From positions 2,542,001 to 2,606,000 of the forward strand of contig NZ_CP109027.1 in assembly GCF_036226885.1 (NCBI RefSeq): a DNA stretch of 64,000 bases, given 5' to 3'. The stretch comes from Streptomyces sp. NBC_00663 (GTDB lineage: Bacteria > Actinomycetota > Actinomycetes > Streptomycetales > Streptomycetaceae). Below are positions 1 through 9,163 of this stretch, piece after piece (within the stretch, counting starts at the first letter, position 1; each line of letters begins with the position of its first letter). The position numbers were made by a program, and so were the translations under genes. The notes beneath the pieces are model-generated. The model saw nothing but the letters and a program-made list of their open reading frames with translations, was not told the DNA's origin and ran no database searches.

Positions 1-1270
1 GGAAGTCCGCGAAGCAGATGGAGATGTCCATCGCGGTGATGACGAGCTCGACGACCTGGGCGAAGCGCTCGACCTCGAAGGACTGACGGCCCTTGCCGTC
101 GTCCTTGAGGAACTTCATCAGGTTCAGCGAGGCGAGGTTGCAGGACGTGTTGTCCAGGTGCATGTACTCGCTGCACGGGTTCGAGCCGTTGATACGGCCG
201 GACTCCGGGCACGTGTGCCAGTGGTTGATGGTGTCGTCGTACTGGATGCCCGGGTCGGCGCACGCCCACGCGGCCTCGGCCATCTTGCGGAACAGCGCCT
301 TGGCGTCGACCTCTTCGATGACCTCGCCGGTCATACGGGAGGTCAGGCCGAACTTGCCGCCCGTCTCGACGGCCTTCATGAACGTGTCGTTCACGCGGAC
401 CGAGTTGTTGGCGTTCTGGTACTGGACGGACGTGATGTCGTCGCCGCCCAGGTCCATGTCGAAGCCCGCGTCACGCAGGGCGCGGATCTTCTCCTCTTCC
501 TTCACCTTGGTCTCGATGAAGTCCTCGATGTCGGGGTGGTCGACGTCGAGGATGACCATCTTGGCCGCGCGGCGGGTGGCGCCACCGGACTTGATGGTGC
601 CCGCGGAGGCGTCGGCGCCGCGCATGAAGGAGACGGGACCCGAGGCGTTGCCGCCGGAGGACAGCAGTTCCTTGGAGGAGCGGATGCGGGAGAGGTTCAG
701 GCCGGCACCGGAGCCGCCCTTGAAGATCATGCCCTCTTCCTTGTACCAGTCGAGGATCGACTCCATGGAGTCGTCGACGGCCAGGATGAAGCAGGCGGAC
801 ACCTGCTGCGGCTGGGGCGTACCGACGTTGAACCAGACGGGGCTGTTGAAGCTGAAGATCTGATGCAGGAGGGCGTACGCCAGCTCGTGCTCGAAGATCT
901 CGGCGTCAGCGGGCGAGGCGAAGTACTTGTAGTCCTCGCCGGCCTTCCGGTACGTCTTCACGATGCGGTCGATCAGCTGCTTGAGGCCGGTCTCGCGCTG
1001 CGGGGTGCCGACGGCACCGCGGAAGTACTTGCTGGTGACGATGTTGACCGCGTTCACCGACCAGAAGTCGGGGAACTCGACGCCACGCTGCTCGAAGTTG
1101 ACCGAGCCGTCGCGCCAGTTGGTCATGACGACGTCACGACGCTCCCACTGGACCTCGTCGTACGGGTGCACGCCGGGGGTGGTGTGGATGCGCTCGATAC
1201 GCAGCCCCTTGGTGGCCTTGGCGCCCTTGGCTCGGGAACCTCGTGCCGGACCGCTCGCCGTCTCTGTCAT
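1..1270 (-). CDS. nrdJ: Vitamin B12-dependent (class II) ribonucleotide reductase, N-terminal part
   Basis: Reduces ribonucleotides to deoxyribonucleotides using adenosylcobalamin, independent of oxygen. About 423 N-terminal residues are visible; the rest lies beyond the left edge. The reductase core is recognisable: a GGSGAGLNLSRIRSS segment and the active-site stretch NGSNPCSEY near residue 364, whose Asn, Cys and Glu are the expected catalytic residues. The ATG at 1270 starts a sequence beginning MTETASGPARG. nrdR lies 162 bp upstream on the same strand, the usual Streptomyces nrdR-nrdJ pair, so the two are probably co-transcribed and under NrdR control. No cobalamin riboswitch was recognised in the short gap, which fits the known situation in which the riboswitch serves the nrdAB operon instead. 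Confidence 0.96.
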   Translation of the reverse strand, partial: MTETASGPARGSRAKGAKATKGLRIERIHTTPGVHPYDEVQWERRDVVMTNWRDGSVNFEQRGVEFPDFWSVNAVNIVTSKYFRGAVGTPQRETGLKQLIDRIVKTYRKAGEDYKYFASPADAEIFEHELAYALLHQIFSFNSPVWFNVGTPQPQQVSACFILAVDDSMESILDWYKEEGMIFKGGSGAGLNLSRIRSSKELLSSGGNASGPVSFMRGADASAGTIKSGGATRRAAKMVILDVDHPDIEDFIETKVKEEEKIRALRDAGFDMDLGGDDITSVQYQNANNSVRVNDTFMKAVETGGKFGLTSRMTGEVIEEVDAKALFRKMAEAAWACADPGIQYDDTINHWHTCPESGRINGSNPCSEYMHLDNTSCNLASLNLMKFLKDDGKGRQSFEVERFAQVVELVITAMDISICFADF

Positions 1271-1432
1271 GCCGCCTCCCTGTACGGGCGAAAACGCCCT
1301 GAAGTGCCCCGATGTTCCCGTGGCACGGTGTTCTGTCTTGGTATTGCGGGCACCCACTCGCTACCGCCCGCAACAGGTCCTCATCGCCGCCGTGCGGCCG
1401 CCCCGGTGTCTCCGACCGGACCGGGCCGCAGA

Positions 1433-1975
1433 TCAGTCGGCGGCACCCGCGGGCTCGGGGACCTGAACGGTCTCTCCCGCCCCGCGGTCGTCTTCCTGGC
1501 TCCCCACGTCCGCGTCCACGTCGGGACGCCCCGTCGCCTCCCTCAGTTCCGCGATCGCGGCCTCGAAGTCGTCGAGCGAGTCGAACGCCCGGTAGACGGA
1601 GGCGAATCGCAGATAGGCGACCAGATCGAGCTCCTGCAACGGACCGAGTATGGCCAGCCCCACGTCATGGGTGGTCAGCTCGGCGCTTCCGGTGGCCCGC
1701 ACCGCCTCCTCGACCCGCTGGCCGAGTTGGGCGAGTGCGTCCTCGGTGACTGGCCGCCCCTGGCATGCCTTGCGCACACCATTGATGACCTTGGTACGGC
1801 TGAAAGGCTCGGTGACTCCGGACCTCTTGACCACCATGAGCGAACACGTCTCCACGGTCGTGAAACGACGGGAGCAGTCCGGACACTGGCGGCGCCTGCG
1901 GATCGACGTGCCGTCGTCGGTCGTACGACTGTCGACGACGCGGCTGTCGGGGTGCCGGCAGAAGGGGCAGTGCAT
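1433..1975 (-). CDS. nrdR: Transcriptional repressor NrdR
   Basis: ATP/dATP-sensing repressor of ribonucleotide reductase genes, 180 aa. The N-terminus has the zinc ribbon with two CxxC pairs ([12 protein letters not shown] and the CPDC pair about 30 residues later), followed by the ATP-cone domain ([16 protein letters not shown] onward). The C-terminal 30 residues are acidic and probably disordered. The ATG at 1975 is preceded by a good GGAGGG ribosome binding site. It precedes nrdJ on the same strand and diverges from lexA, the same arrangement as in S. coelicolor. Two NrdR-box-like sites lie upstream, which suggests autoregulation of the nrdRJ transcript. Confidence 0.96.
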   Translation of the reverse strand: MHCPFCRHPDSRVVDSRTTDDGTSIRRRRQCPDCSRRFTTVETCSLMVVKRSGVTEPFSRTKVINGVRKACQGRPVTEDALAQLGQRVEEAVRATGSAELTTHDVGLAILGPLQELDLVAYLRFASVYRAFDSLDDFEAAIAELREATGRPDVDADVGSQEDDRGAGETVQVPEPAGAAD

Positions 1976-2083
1976 GAACTCCCAACCCTCCTCACAGCAG
2001 ACTCAATAGCCTCGCTGAGCCCCATGGGCCCCTCGAAGCAGCCCCAAGCATAGGCGATCTCAGAGGCTCCGAAGACCCGGGGG

Positions 2084-2130
2084 ACCACAACTTCTGGGCT
2101 GCTGTAGCAATCCAAGCACTAGATGTAGGG
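2084..2130 (-). promoter_or_regulatory. Pair of NrdR boxes upstream of nrdRJ
   Basis: Read on the minus strand, CTACATCTAGTG (2117-2128) is a good match to the NrdR-box pattern CWATATWTWGTG. A weaker copy, CCCAGAAGTTGTGG, is centred 31 bp closer to nrdR (2085-2098). A pair of boxes about three helical turns apart is the known NrdR operator architecture. The first box is convincing; the second is degenerate. Confidence 0.65.
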
Positions 2131-2464
2131 ATCGTCACCGCAAACACGCCGTACACGCGTGTCGCACCCGTATTGGCATGTGCCGCATGACAGCGCCGCC
2201 ACGCGGGACATGACCGTGCCCAGGCGTACCGCTGCGGCGCATGCGGAGATACCGTGGTCGCCACACGGAGAGCGCGTGGGACTCCCGCGTAGATGAGGGC
2301 CGGATCCCGGCTGACGGGACGCTGGATGGCAGACTGGGTCAGCAGCCCGCGAGGTCGTCACCCGGCGGTGAACAGTACAACAACGGGCCCTTTTGTCCGC
2401 CAGGCGCCGCGTTAGCCATACACCCAGACACATGATCACGTCAGGTGAAACAGACTTTTTCACT

Positions 2465-2478
2465 CGAACGTGTGTTTG
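2465..2478 (+). promoter_or_regulatory. SOS box (LexA operator)
   Basis: CGAACGTGTGTTTG fits the Gram-positive/actinobacterial LexA operator CGAAC-N4-GTTYG exactly. It lies 61 bp upstream of the lexA start and overlaps the candidate -35 element, so LexA bound here should repress its own gene. Confidence 0.9.
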
Positions 2479-2505
2479 GCGCAACCTTTCGAAAGCAACT
2501 ACCGT
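2476..2505 (+). promoter_or_regulatory. Candidate lexA promoter
   Basis: TTGGCG (2476-2481) and TACCGT (2500-2505) are separated by 18 bp and resemble a vegetative sigma promoter. The SOS box overlaps the -35 hexamer, as expected for a LexA-repressed promoter. The call rests on hexamer resemblance plus position. Confidence 0.5.
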
Positions 2506-2538
2506 TGTCCAGCAGGGAGACCATCGAGAGGGGCCGAC

Positions 2539-3318
2539 GTGACCACCACCGCAGACAGCGCCACCATCACTGCCCAGGACCGCTCCCAGGGCCGACTCGA
2601 GCCGGTGCATGCGATGAATGAAGCCGTGAATCCCGAGGGGCACAAGCGCTCCCTACCGGGCCGACCTCCAGGCATCCGGGCCGACAGCTCTGGGCTCACC
2701 GATCGGCAGCGCCGGGTGATCGAGGTCATCAGGGACTCCGTGCAGCGGCGCGGCTACCCGCCGTCCATGCGGGAGATCGGACAGGCGGTCGGCCTCTCCA
2801 GCACGTCCTCCGTCGCACACCAGCTCATGGCACTGGAACGCAAGGGCTTCCTGCGCCGCGACCCGCACCGCCCGCGCGCGTACGAGGTCCGCGGCTCCGA
2901 CCAGGCCGCCTCCGTGCAGCCCACGGACACCGCGGGCAAGCCCGCCGCGTCGTACGTCCCGCTCGTCGGCCGTATCGCCGCCGGTGGCCCGATCCTCGCG
3001 GAGGAGTCCGTCGAGGACGTCTTCCCGCTCCCCCGCCAGCTCGTGGGCGACGGTGAGCTGTTCGTCCTCAAGGTGGTCGGCGACTCGATGATCGAGGCCG
3101 CGATCTGCGACGGCGACTGGGTCACCGTCCGCCGCCAGCCGGTCGCCGAGAACGGCGACATCGTCGCCGCCATGCTCGACGGCGAGGCCACCGTCAAGCG
3201 CTTCAAGCGCGAGGACGGCCACGTCTGGCTCCTCCCGCACAACGCCGCGTACGAGCCGATCCCCGGCGATGACGCGACGATCCTCGGCAAGGTGGTGGCG
3301 GTGCTGCGCCGCGTGTGA
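2539..3318 (+). CDS. lexA: SOS response repressor LexA
   Basis: Represses DNA repair genes and self-cleaves when RecA filaments form. The chosen GTG start (259 aa) follows a GAGAGGGG ribosome binding site and gives the N-terminus [14 protein letters not shown] that I recall for Streptomyces LexA; an in-frame start 23 codons upstream would fall inside the SOS box. The winged helix ([16 protein letters not shown]) lies near residues 73-100. The cleavage site is Ala148-Gly149 (RIAAGG), and the catalytic pair is Ser183 (VVGDSMIE) and Lys220 (EATVKRFK). Their spacing of 37 matches the E. coli Ser119/Lys156 spacing. It is divergent from nrdRJ and convergent with dinG. Confidence 0.97.
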   Translation: MTTTADSATITAQDRSQGRLEPVHAMNEAVNPEGHKRSLPGRPPGIRADSSGLTDRQRRVIEVIRDSVQRRGYPPSMREIGQAVGLSSTSSVAHQLMALERKGFLRRDPHRPRAYEVRGSDQAASVQPTDTAGKPAASYVPLVGRIAAGGPILAEESVEDVFPLPRQLVGDGELFVLKVVGDSMIEAAICDGDWVTVRRQPVAENGDIVAAMLDGEATVKRFKREDGHVWLLPHNAAYEPIPGDDATILGKVVAVLRRV

Positions 3319-3327
3319 CGGTGCGGC

Positions 3328-3352
3328 GGGCGGACCCCACCGAGGTCCGCCC
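3328..3352 (+). terminator. Hairpin downstream of lexA
   Basis: GGGCGGACC and GGTCCGCCC form a 9-bp stem with a 7-nt loop, 9 bp after the lexA stop. No T-run follows, as is usual in Streptomyces. Confidence 0.6.
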
Positions 3353-3422
3353 TCTGACCGGGCCCCGGGACCCCTGCGCCGGTTCCGGGGCCCAGTGCTG
3401 TGCGGGTGCCCGCGGACGCCCT

Positions 3423-3468
3423 GGGTGTGGGGTGGCCTGGCCGGTGACGGTCAGGCCACCCCACACCC
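3423..3468. terminator. Strong bidirectional hairpin between lexA and dinG
   Basis: A perfect 17-bp inverted repeat (3423-3439 and 3452-3468) with a 12-nt loop sits immediately before the dinG stop codon. Its position between convergent genes suggests it terminates both. Confidence 0.85.
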
Positions 3469-3469
3469 T

Positions 3470-5443
3470 TCACTCCTCCGACTGCTTCGCCACCGCGTCG
3501 ATCGCGGCCAGTGACTTGCGGACCTGGTTGCGGTCCGTCGTGAACCAGAAGTCCGGCAGGGATGCCTTCAGATAGCCCCCGTACCGCGCGGTTGCGAGCC
3601 GCTGATCCAGTACGGCCACCACACCACGGTCCCCCGATGCCCGTACGAGACGGCCGGCACCCTGAGCCATGAGCAGCGCCGCGTGTGTGGCGGCGACCGC
3701 CATGAAGCCGTTGCCGCCGGCGTCCTCCACCGCCTTCTGGCGGGCGCTCATCAGCGGGTCGTCGGGGCGCGGGAACGGGATCTTGTCCATGACGACCAGC
3801 TGACAGCTGGGGCCGGGGACATCCACGCCCTGCCAGAGCGAGAGCGTGCCGAAGAGGCACGTCTTGGGGTCGGCCGCGAAGTTCTTGATCAGCTCACCGA
3901 GGGTCTCCTCGCCCTGGAGAAGGATCGGGAACTCGGGGATACGGGAGCGCAGTTCCTCGGCGGCGAGCTGCGCGGCCCGCATCGAGGAGAACAGACCCAG
4001 AGTGCGGCCACCGGCTGCCTGGATCAGCTCGGTCAGTTCGTCCAGCATGTCCGCGCGGTCGCCGTCCCGCGCGGGGCGCGCGAGGTGCTTGGCGATGTAC
4101 AGGATGCCCTGCTTCGGATAGTCGAAGGGCGAGCCGACGTCGACGCCCTTCCACTGCGGGATGTCATCTCCCTCGGTGCCCTCCGGGGCGAGGCCCAGGG
4201 ATGCGCCGACTCCGTTGAAGTCACCGCCCAGCTTCAGGGTCGCCGAGGTCAGAACCACGGAACGGTCCGCGAAGAGCTTCTCCCGAAGCAGGCCCGACAC
4301 GGACATGGGAGCCACCCGCAGGGACGCCCCGAAACGGTCATGGCGCTCATACCAGACGACGTCCCACTCGGAGCCGTTCGTGATCCGCTCCGCCACGTCG
4401 TGCACGGTCTCCACCGAGGCCAGCGCCTGCTTGCGGACGGCGTCCTCGTCCTGGACGGATTTGTCGCGGGTGGCACCGATCGCGGAGATGACGGTCCGGG
4501 CCGCGTCACGCAACGCCATGAGGGCGTACGCGAGATCCTCCGGGATCTCCTCCAGGCGGCCCGGAAGGGCGAGCTCCATCAGCCGCTCGAAGCCCTCGGC
4601 GGCGGTCTGGAGCTGGTCGGCGGCCTTCTCGTTGACGAGCTTCGCCGCCCGCCGCACCGCCCGGTTGACCTGTCCGGGCGTGAGCTCACCGGTGGCGACT
4701 CCGGTGACTCGGGACACCAGCTCGTGCGCCTCGTCGACGATCAGCACCTCGTGCTGCGGGAGGACCGGGGCGCCCTCGATGGCGTCGATGGCGAGCAGCG
4801 CGTGGTTGGTGACGACGACCTCGGCGAGCTTGGCGCGCTCGCGGGCGTTCTCGGCGAAGCACTCGGCACCGTAGGCGCACTTCGTGGCCCCCAGGCACTC
4901 TCGCGAGGAGACCGACACCTGGGCCCAGGCCCGGTCGGAGACACCGGGAGTCAGGTTGTCCCGGTCGCCGGTCTCCGTCTCGTCCGACCACTCACGCAGC
5001 CGCAGCAGGTCCTGACCCAGCTTGCTGGTGGGGGCGGCCGCCTCGAACTGGTCGAAGAGGCCCTCCTCCTCGTCCTGCGGCACGCCCTCGTGCAGGCGGT
5101 GCAGACACAGATAGTTCGATCTGCCCTTGAGCATCGCGAACTCCGGACGACGGCGCAGCAGGGGATGCAACGAGTCCACCGTGCGCGGCAGGTCCCGCTC
5201 CACCAGCTGGCGCTGGAGGGCCAGGGTGGCGGTCGCGACGACGACTCTCTCCCCGTGCGCGAGCGCGGGCACGAGATAGCCCAGCGACTTTCCGGTGCCG
5301 GTGCCGGCCTGGACCAGCAGATGGGAACCGTCGTCGATCGCCTCGGCGACGGCTTCGGCCATGGTCACCTGACCGGGGCGCTCCGTGCCGCCGACGGCAG
5401 TGACGGCAGCATGCAGGAGTTCAGGGAGTGAGGGCTTCGTCAT
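3470..5443 (-). CDS. dinG: DinG/XPD-like ATP-dependent DNA helicase
   Basis: Superfamily 2 iron-sulphur helicase of 657 aa, expected to unwind DNA 5'-3' during repair. Walker A is AGTGTGKS at about residues 46-53 and the Walker B box is VDEAHEL near residue 237. Four cysteines in the insertion between them (NYLCLH near 113, then RECLG, TKCAYG and AECFA near 183-195) are arranged like the 4Fe-4S ligands of DinG/XPD. The C-terminal helicase half includes LFGTLSLWQGVDVPG. The ATG at 5443 is the only sensible start. It converges on lexA; no SOS box was found upstream, so control by LexA is not supported here. Confidence 0.93.
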   Translation of the reverse strand: MTKPSLPELLHAAVTAVGGTERPGQVTMAEAVAEAIDDGSHLLVQAGTGTGKSLGYLVPALAHGERVVVATATLALQRQLVERDLPRTVDSLHPLLRRRPEFAMLKGRSNYLCLHRLHEGVPQDEEEGLFDQFEAAAPTSKLGQDLLRLREWSDETETGDRDNLTPGVSDRAWAQVSVSSRECLGATKCAYGAECFAENARERAKLAEVVVTNHALLAIDAIEGAPVLPQHEVLIVDEAHELVSRVTGVATGELTPGQVNRAVRRAAKLVNEKAADQLQTAAEGFERLMELALPGRLEEIPEDLAYALMALRDAARTVISAIGATRDKSVQDEDAVRKQALASVETVHDVAERITNGSEWDVVWYERHDRFGASLRVAPMSVSGLLREKLFADRSVVLTSATLKLGGDFNGVGASLGLAPEGTEGDDIPQWKGVDVGSPFDYPKQGILYIAKHLARPARDGDRADMLDELTELIQAAGGRTLGLFSSMRAAQLAAEELRSRIPEFPILLQGEETLGELIKNFAADPKTCLFGTLSLWQGVDVPGPSCQLVVMDKIPFPRPDDPLMSARQKAVEDAGGNGFMAVAATHAALLMAQGAGRLVRASGDRGVVAVLDQRLATARYGGYLKASLPDFWFTTDRNQVRKSLAAIDAVAKQSEE

Positions 5444-5830
5444 AGCGCGACAACCCTACGGCCCCGCACTGACAAACGAGTGGTCACGGGGGAGCCGAGG
5501 GGTTGGATCAAGACCCGACGACTTCGATACGGCGATCGGATGAGGTCGCTCAGGGGCGGCGGAGGTCGGGATCGGTCGGTTGCGGTCAACACCGGACGGC
5601 CGTGTCGGCCTATGCCTGGTTTCGGCGAAATCCACTCGGCTGGAAATGAGTGTGGCGGGAGTGGGAACCAGTTCGGCGCGAGCGGTGTACCAAAAGTGAC
5701 GACGATGTGACGCGACGTGACATGACATGAGGTGACACGACATGAGCCGCTGCGACGTGGTTGGCGTGGGACGTGATGCGGCGCTGGATGACGCGCGGCA
5801 TGAGCTGGCACGGCCTGGCATGGCATCGCG
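5444..5830. other. Intergenic gap with GTGAC/ATGAC-rich low-complexity tract
   Basis: The 387 bp between dinG and the acetyltransferase hold no credible gene. From about 5696 to 5760 the sequence is a run of imperfect GTGAC, ATGAC and ATGAG pentamers, suggestive of simple-repeat slippage or clustered half-sites upstream of dinG. The function is unknown. Confidence 0.5.
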
Positions 5831-6661
5831 TCACATCAGATCGCGCAGGGACCGGTCGCGGATCATGAGGGCTGCCCGCTTGTCCGGCAGATCGATCTCG
5901 GCGGAGAACCGGAATCCGGCGCTCAGAAAGGCGGAGACGGAGGGGGCGTTGCGAACGTCGGGTTCGGCGATGACACGCGCACAGGCGGGCCGCTTGTCGA
6001 GCGCGAGGTCGGCGACGCTTCTGAGCAACGCGCTGCCGAGCCCTCGCCCACGGTCGGCGGCGGCGCCGATGAGGAGGTGGATTCCGGTGTCATGGGGTCG
6101 GGCGGGATAGTGGCGGGCCACGGGATCGAGATCGGCCCGGTAGATCTCCCAGTAGCTCATCGGCACGCCGTCCAGCACTCCGAGACAGGGCACGCACCGC
6201 CCGTCTCCGGCCAGTTGGGCCCGCACATGATCCTCGGTCCGGTTCTGGGGTCCGTCCAGTTCCCAGTACTCCGCGACAGCGGGGGCGTTCATCCAGCCGC
6301 CGATGAGCGGAAGATCCCGCTCGGGACGCACGGGTACGAGGTGGAACAGACCCACAGGTGTGGCCACCGGCCCCCAGTCGGCGACTGTGTCCAGGAGGTC
6401 GTCGCGGGCTGAGCCGTCCACGCCGACAGCCTGAGCCGGGTTGCCCGCGCCGGCCTGAGTCCTGCTCGCTACGCCGCTTTGCTGCGCAGCGGCGCCGACG
6501 GTCTCGTTGGCGATGAGCGCGAGGAATTCGTCAGGCAGGCGGAGGTCAAGGGTGTCCTCGCAATCCGTGCCCGGCACCTCGGCAGGACCACGGGCTGTAC
6601 AGGCGTCGGCATCGGTAGCGGTAGCGGTAGCGGCGTTGGCGCTCGCGTCGGTGGGAGGCAC
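5831..6661 (-). CDS. GNAT-family siderophore N-acetyl/acyltransferase
   Basis: Predicted 276-aa acyltransferase resembling the IucB/DesC-like enzymes that acylate a hydroxylated amine during siderophore synthesis. Recognisable parts are GWMNAPAVAEYWELDGP and the acyl-CoA-binding segment GAAADRGRGLGSALLRSV. About 100 N-terminal residues are Ala/Thr-rich and poorly conserved. The GTG at 6661 is preferred because GAGAGGA lies just upstream; the reading frame is open to 6790 but that extension is encoded by a 9-bp tandem repeat. It follows the IucA/IucC synthetase on the same strand, and the aminotransferase lies further upstream, so the three form one siderophore locus. The start is uncertain; the family is fairly sure. 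Confidence 0.83.
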   Translation of the reverse strand: MPPTDASANAATATATDADACTARGPAEVPGTDCEDTLDLRLPDEFLALIANETVGAAAQQSGVASRTQAGAGNPAQAVGVDGSARDDLLDTVADWGPVATPVGLFHLVPVRPERDLPLIGGWMNAPAVAEYWELDGPQNRTEDHVRAQLAGDGRCVPCLGVLDGVPMSYWEIYRADLDPVARHYPARPHDTGIHLLIGAAADRGRGLGSALLRSVADLALDKRPACARVIAEPDVRNAPSVSAFLSAGFRFSAEIDLPDKRAALMIRDRSLRDLM

Positions 6662-6721
6662 GGCGACGCTCCTCTCAGGAGACGGGTCGGGGCATGTTCC
6701 TCGGGACTGAACGGACAGAAA

Positions 6722-6757
6722 TGACACGACTGACAGGACTGACAGGACTGACAGGTA
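6722..6757. repeat. Four 9-bp tandem repeats (TGACAGGAC)
   Basis: Four adjacent copies of TGACAGGAC, the first and last imperfect, lie just before the acetyltransferase start and after the synthetase stop. They would shift the spacing of any leader here if copy number varied. Confidence 0.75.
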
Positions 6758-6790
6758 CGGCCTGAGTGGCCAGGTGGCCGGTATGAGCAA

Positions 6791-8935
6791 TCAGCTGTGA
6801 AGGGGGTTGGCGATGGTGACGTAGACGGACTGGGTGTCGACGGGGCCGACGAGTTCGTCGAGGCCGTGCAGCCCGGTCAGCAGGTTGGCCTTGCAGCGCA
6901 GGACGGGTGAGTCCAGCAGACGGGCCGGCAGCGAGGTACGCAGACGAGCGGGTCCGGAGGCGATGTCGCCCAGGAAGCGGCGGAAGGCGGCGAGCAACAG
7001 CCCTTCGTCGGCCAGGCGTTGGGAGCCGAAGGCACCGATGAGTCCGAGCACGTTGTTGATGGCGAGGTAGTACGCGAAGCGTTCGTCGGTGACCTCGTCG
7101 GACACGAACGTGTCGCTGTGCTCGCCGATGCCGGGAAGGCGAGCGTCCAGGTCCGCACGGCGGGATTCGCGGAAGTAGTAGCCCTGGTTGTCCCGGTAGC
7201 GGCCGCCGACGGGCCAGCCGTCACCGTCCAGCAGGACCAGCGTGTTCTGCTGATGCGCCTCCAGGGCGATGCCCGCCTCCGCGTCGAACCACAGCACCGG
7301 TCGGACCACCTGCTCCAGATAGCGCAGGAACCACTCGGCAGCGACGGCGCCCAGGGGACGACCGGTCCGGTCGGCGAGGAGAGTGACGACCTCGGTCAGC
7401 CGGGACCGCATGGCCGGCTGGTCCCCGGCTGGCCAGCCGGCGCCGGTAGGCCGCGGGGAGGGCTTGGGTGCGACGAGTCCGGCGATGCAGGAAACGTCGT
7501 CCGCGGCGGTGAACGGGTTGTGCCGGATCATCACGTCGAGCCCTGGCACGGCCTTGCCGTCCGGCCCGTCGACGGCCAGCCAGGCCGGGTCGCGGACGAT
7601 GTCGAAGCCGGGGTGCGCGGCCTGCCACTGCTTGGCCAGTCCGCTGCGCAGCAGGCGGTGGACCTCGACACCGCGGTGGAGTTCTTTGCGGAGGTTCTGA
7701 CGACAGGAGTTGGTGATGCGCAGGCCGAGCGACAGTTTGAGCATGGCGGGCGCGCCGGACCGGTGGACGGTGCGTACGGAGGAGGTGGGGTGCCAAGGGG
7801 CGCCGTGCGCTCCGAGGTCGCGGAGCAGGTCGGCGTCGAAGAGAGCCGCGGTCGCGGGGTCGTGCCGGACCTCTCGCAACTGCCAAGGGTGCAGGGGCAG
7901 GGCCGCGTGCTCTTCGGGGAGCGGGAGTTCGGTTCCGGCGAGGCGTGTGGTGAGTTGAGCCGCGGGAATGAGCCGTCCGCGCTCGGTCCAGGCCGAGTCG
8001 GTGGCGAGGAGGGAGGGAGCGACAGCGATCCAGTGCAAGGGGAAGGAGCCGTGCAACTCGGGTGAGTACAGCCGCGCTTCGGTCTCGGTCAGGCCCTCAC
8101 GGCTCTTCGGTGTGGGGTGCAGTGGATGGCCGAGCACAAGAGCCTGTTCGGCGGCGAGGAACAGGTCGGGCTCGTCCGAAGGCCGCTCCCTGCGCTCACG
8201 GATGAAGGTGGCGGTGTGGCGTACGGAGTCGGCGACGCGGGCGACGAGGTCGGTGCCGTCTGTGGCGGTGGCAGTGGTGGTGCGGGGCGCCTGAGAGACA
8301 ACCTCGGTCGAGGCGGGGGCCGAGGGTGTGGCGTCGGGATCCTCGGACCCGTCGGGAGTGCTGTCCCTTGAGGGCTCTCTGGCCAGGAGTGCCGCGAGGG
8401 TGACGGCGTCGAGGGGCGGGGACTGTTCAGGGGCGTCGGCCAGATACGCGGCGCCGAAGCGGTGCCAGCCGGTCGGAGACCAGTAGTGGACGGCGGCCAG
8501 CAGGGCGGTGCCGCTGGCGGGAAGCGGGATACGGAGGGTTTCGTCAACGGGGGCGAGGAGGCTGCCGGCTTCGCGTACCCAGCAGCGGAGTAGGTTCTCG
8601 ACGGCTGCGGACCTGGCGGCGGTGTGCGGGTCGGGATGCTCCAGAGGGTCGACGGTGGCCTCGCGCAGCCACTCGGCGTTCGGGCGGGAGGCCAAGGGAC
8701 TTTGTTCCCTCTCCCTTTCCCGCTGCCCGTCTCGATCCCTCCCCCGCCCTTGCTCCGGAACCCGCTCTCGCGAACGGCCACCGAAGTCCCCCGTCGGTCC
8801 GGAACCCGGCTCCGACTCGTACTCGGACTCGGACTGCCGGGGAGGTTCCATCGTGCCGTGGGTTGATGACGGCGTGCGGCCGGGGGTCTCGGGGGTCGGG
8901 GTGGTGTTCAAGGCTGTTCCTTGTGAGCGGGTCAA
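6791..8935 (-). CDS. IucA/IucC-family siderophore synthetase
   Basis: NRPS-independent siderophore (NIS) synthetase, 714 aa. It would adenylate a carboxylate such as citrate and condense it with an amine or alcohol. Family motifs: HPTPKSREGL near 273 (nucleotide binding), KLSLGLRITNSCRQN near 400, EAHQQNT near 558 and YRDNQGYYFRES near 578. The C-terminal FhuF-like segment is complete. Residues 30-80 are low complexity (Glu/Arg/Ser-rich) and probably a linker. The start is uncertain: no good ribosome binding site precedes the ATG at 8935, while a TTG eight codons downstream is preceded by AAGGAAC. Neighbours are the acetyltransferase downstream and the aminotransferase upstream. No iron-regulator box was recognised. 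Confidence 0.92.
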   Translation of the reverse strand: MTRSQGTALNTTPTPETPGRTPSSTHGTMEPPRQSESEYESEPGSGPTGDFGGRSRERVPEQGRGRDRDGQREREREQSPLASRPNAEWLREATVDPLEHPDPHTAARSAAVENLLRCWVREAGSLLAPVDETLRIPLPASGTALLAAVHYWSPTGWHRFGAAYLADAPEQSPPLDAVTLAALLAREPSRDSTPDGSEDPDATPSAPASTEVVSQAPRTTTATATDGTDLVARVADSVRHTATFIRERRERPSDEPDLFLAAEQALVLGHPLHPTPKSREGLTETEARLYSPELHGSFPLHWIAVAPSLLATDSAWTERGRLIPAAQLTTRLAGTELPLPEEHAALPLHPWQLREVRHDPATAALFDADLLRDLGAHGAPWHPTSSVRTVHRSGAPAMLKLSLGLRITNSCRQNLRKELHRGVEVHRLLRSGLAKQWQAAHPGFDIVRDPAWLAVDGPDGKAVPGLDVMIRHNPFTAADDVSCIAGLVAPKPSPRPTGAGWPAGDQPAMRSRLTEVVTLLADRTGRPLGAVAAEWFLRYLEQVVRPVLWFDAEAGIALEAHQQNTLVLLDGDGWPVGGRYRDNQGYYFRESRRADLDARLPGIGEHSDTFVSDEVTDERFAYYLAINNVLGLIGAFGSQRLADEGLLLAAFRRFLGDIASGPARLRTSLPARLLDSPVLRCKANLLTGLHGLDELVGPVDTQSVYVTIANPLHS

Positions 8936-9163
8936 GAAGGGGTGCGGAGAAGGAGGTGAGTGCGGCGATCTGTGATGCGGGGGCGTTTCGGGTTCTTGGA
9001 GGTTCGGGTTCTTGGAGGTTCGGGTTCGTGCGGGGGGGGTGGCATGTCATTCGGAAGCAGCAGTTGCTCGGCATCTGCTGGTGGGGCCGCTAGCGAGCCC
9101 ACGCTGCGGGCAGGAGGGCAGACGGCGCGAGGGTGGGCGCTGTGGTGCCTCCGTCCGCTGGGC

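Noticed and set aside
1271..1432. Cobalamin riboswitch upstream of nrdJ
   Set aside because: The 162-bp gap is too short and shows no B12-box-like sequence; NrdR control is the better explanation.
158..2053. Long plus-strand open frame over nrdJ/nrdR
   Set aside because: It is the GC-rich antisense shadow of nrdJ and nrdR; composition is Arg/Gly/Val-rich without recognisable motifs.
3683..5431. 582-codon plus-strand frame over dinG
   Set aside because: Antisense shadow of the helicase; no domain, no good start.
5444..5560. SOS box upstream of dinG
   Set aside because: No CGAAC-N4-GTTCG-like site within reach of the start.
7019..8065. 348-codon plus-strand frame inside the siderophore synthetase
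   Set aside because: Antisense to a clear IucA/IucC gene.
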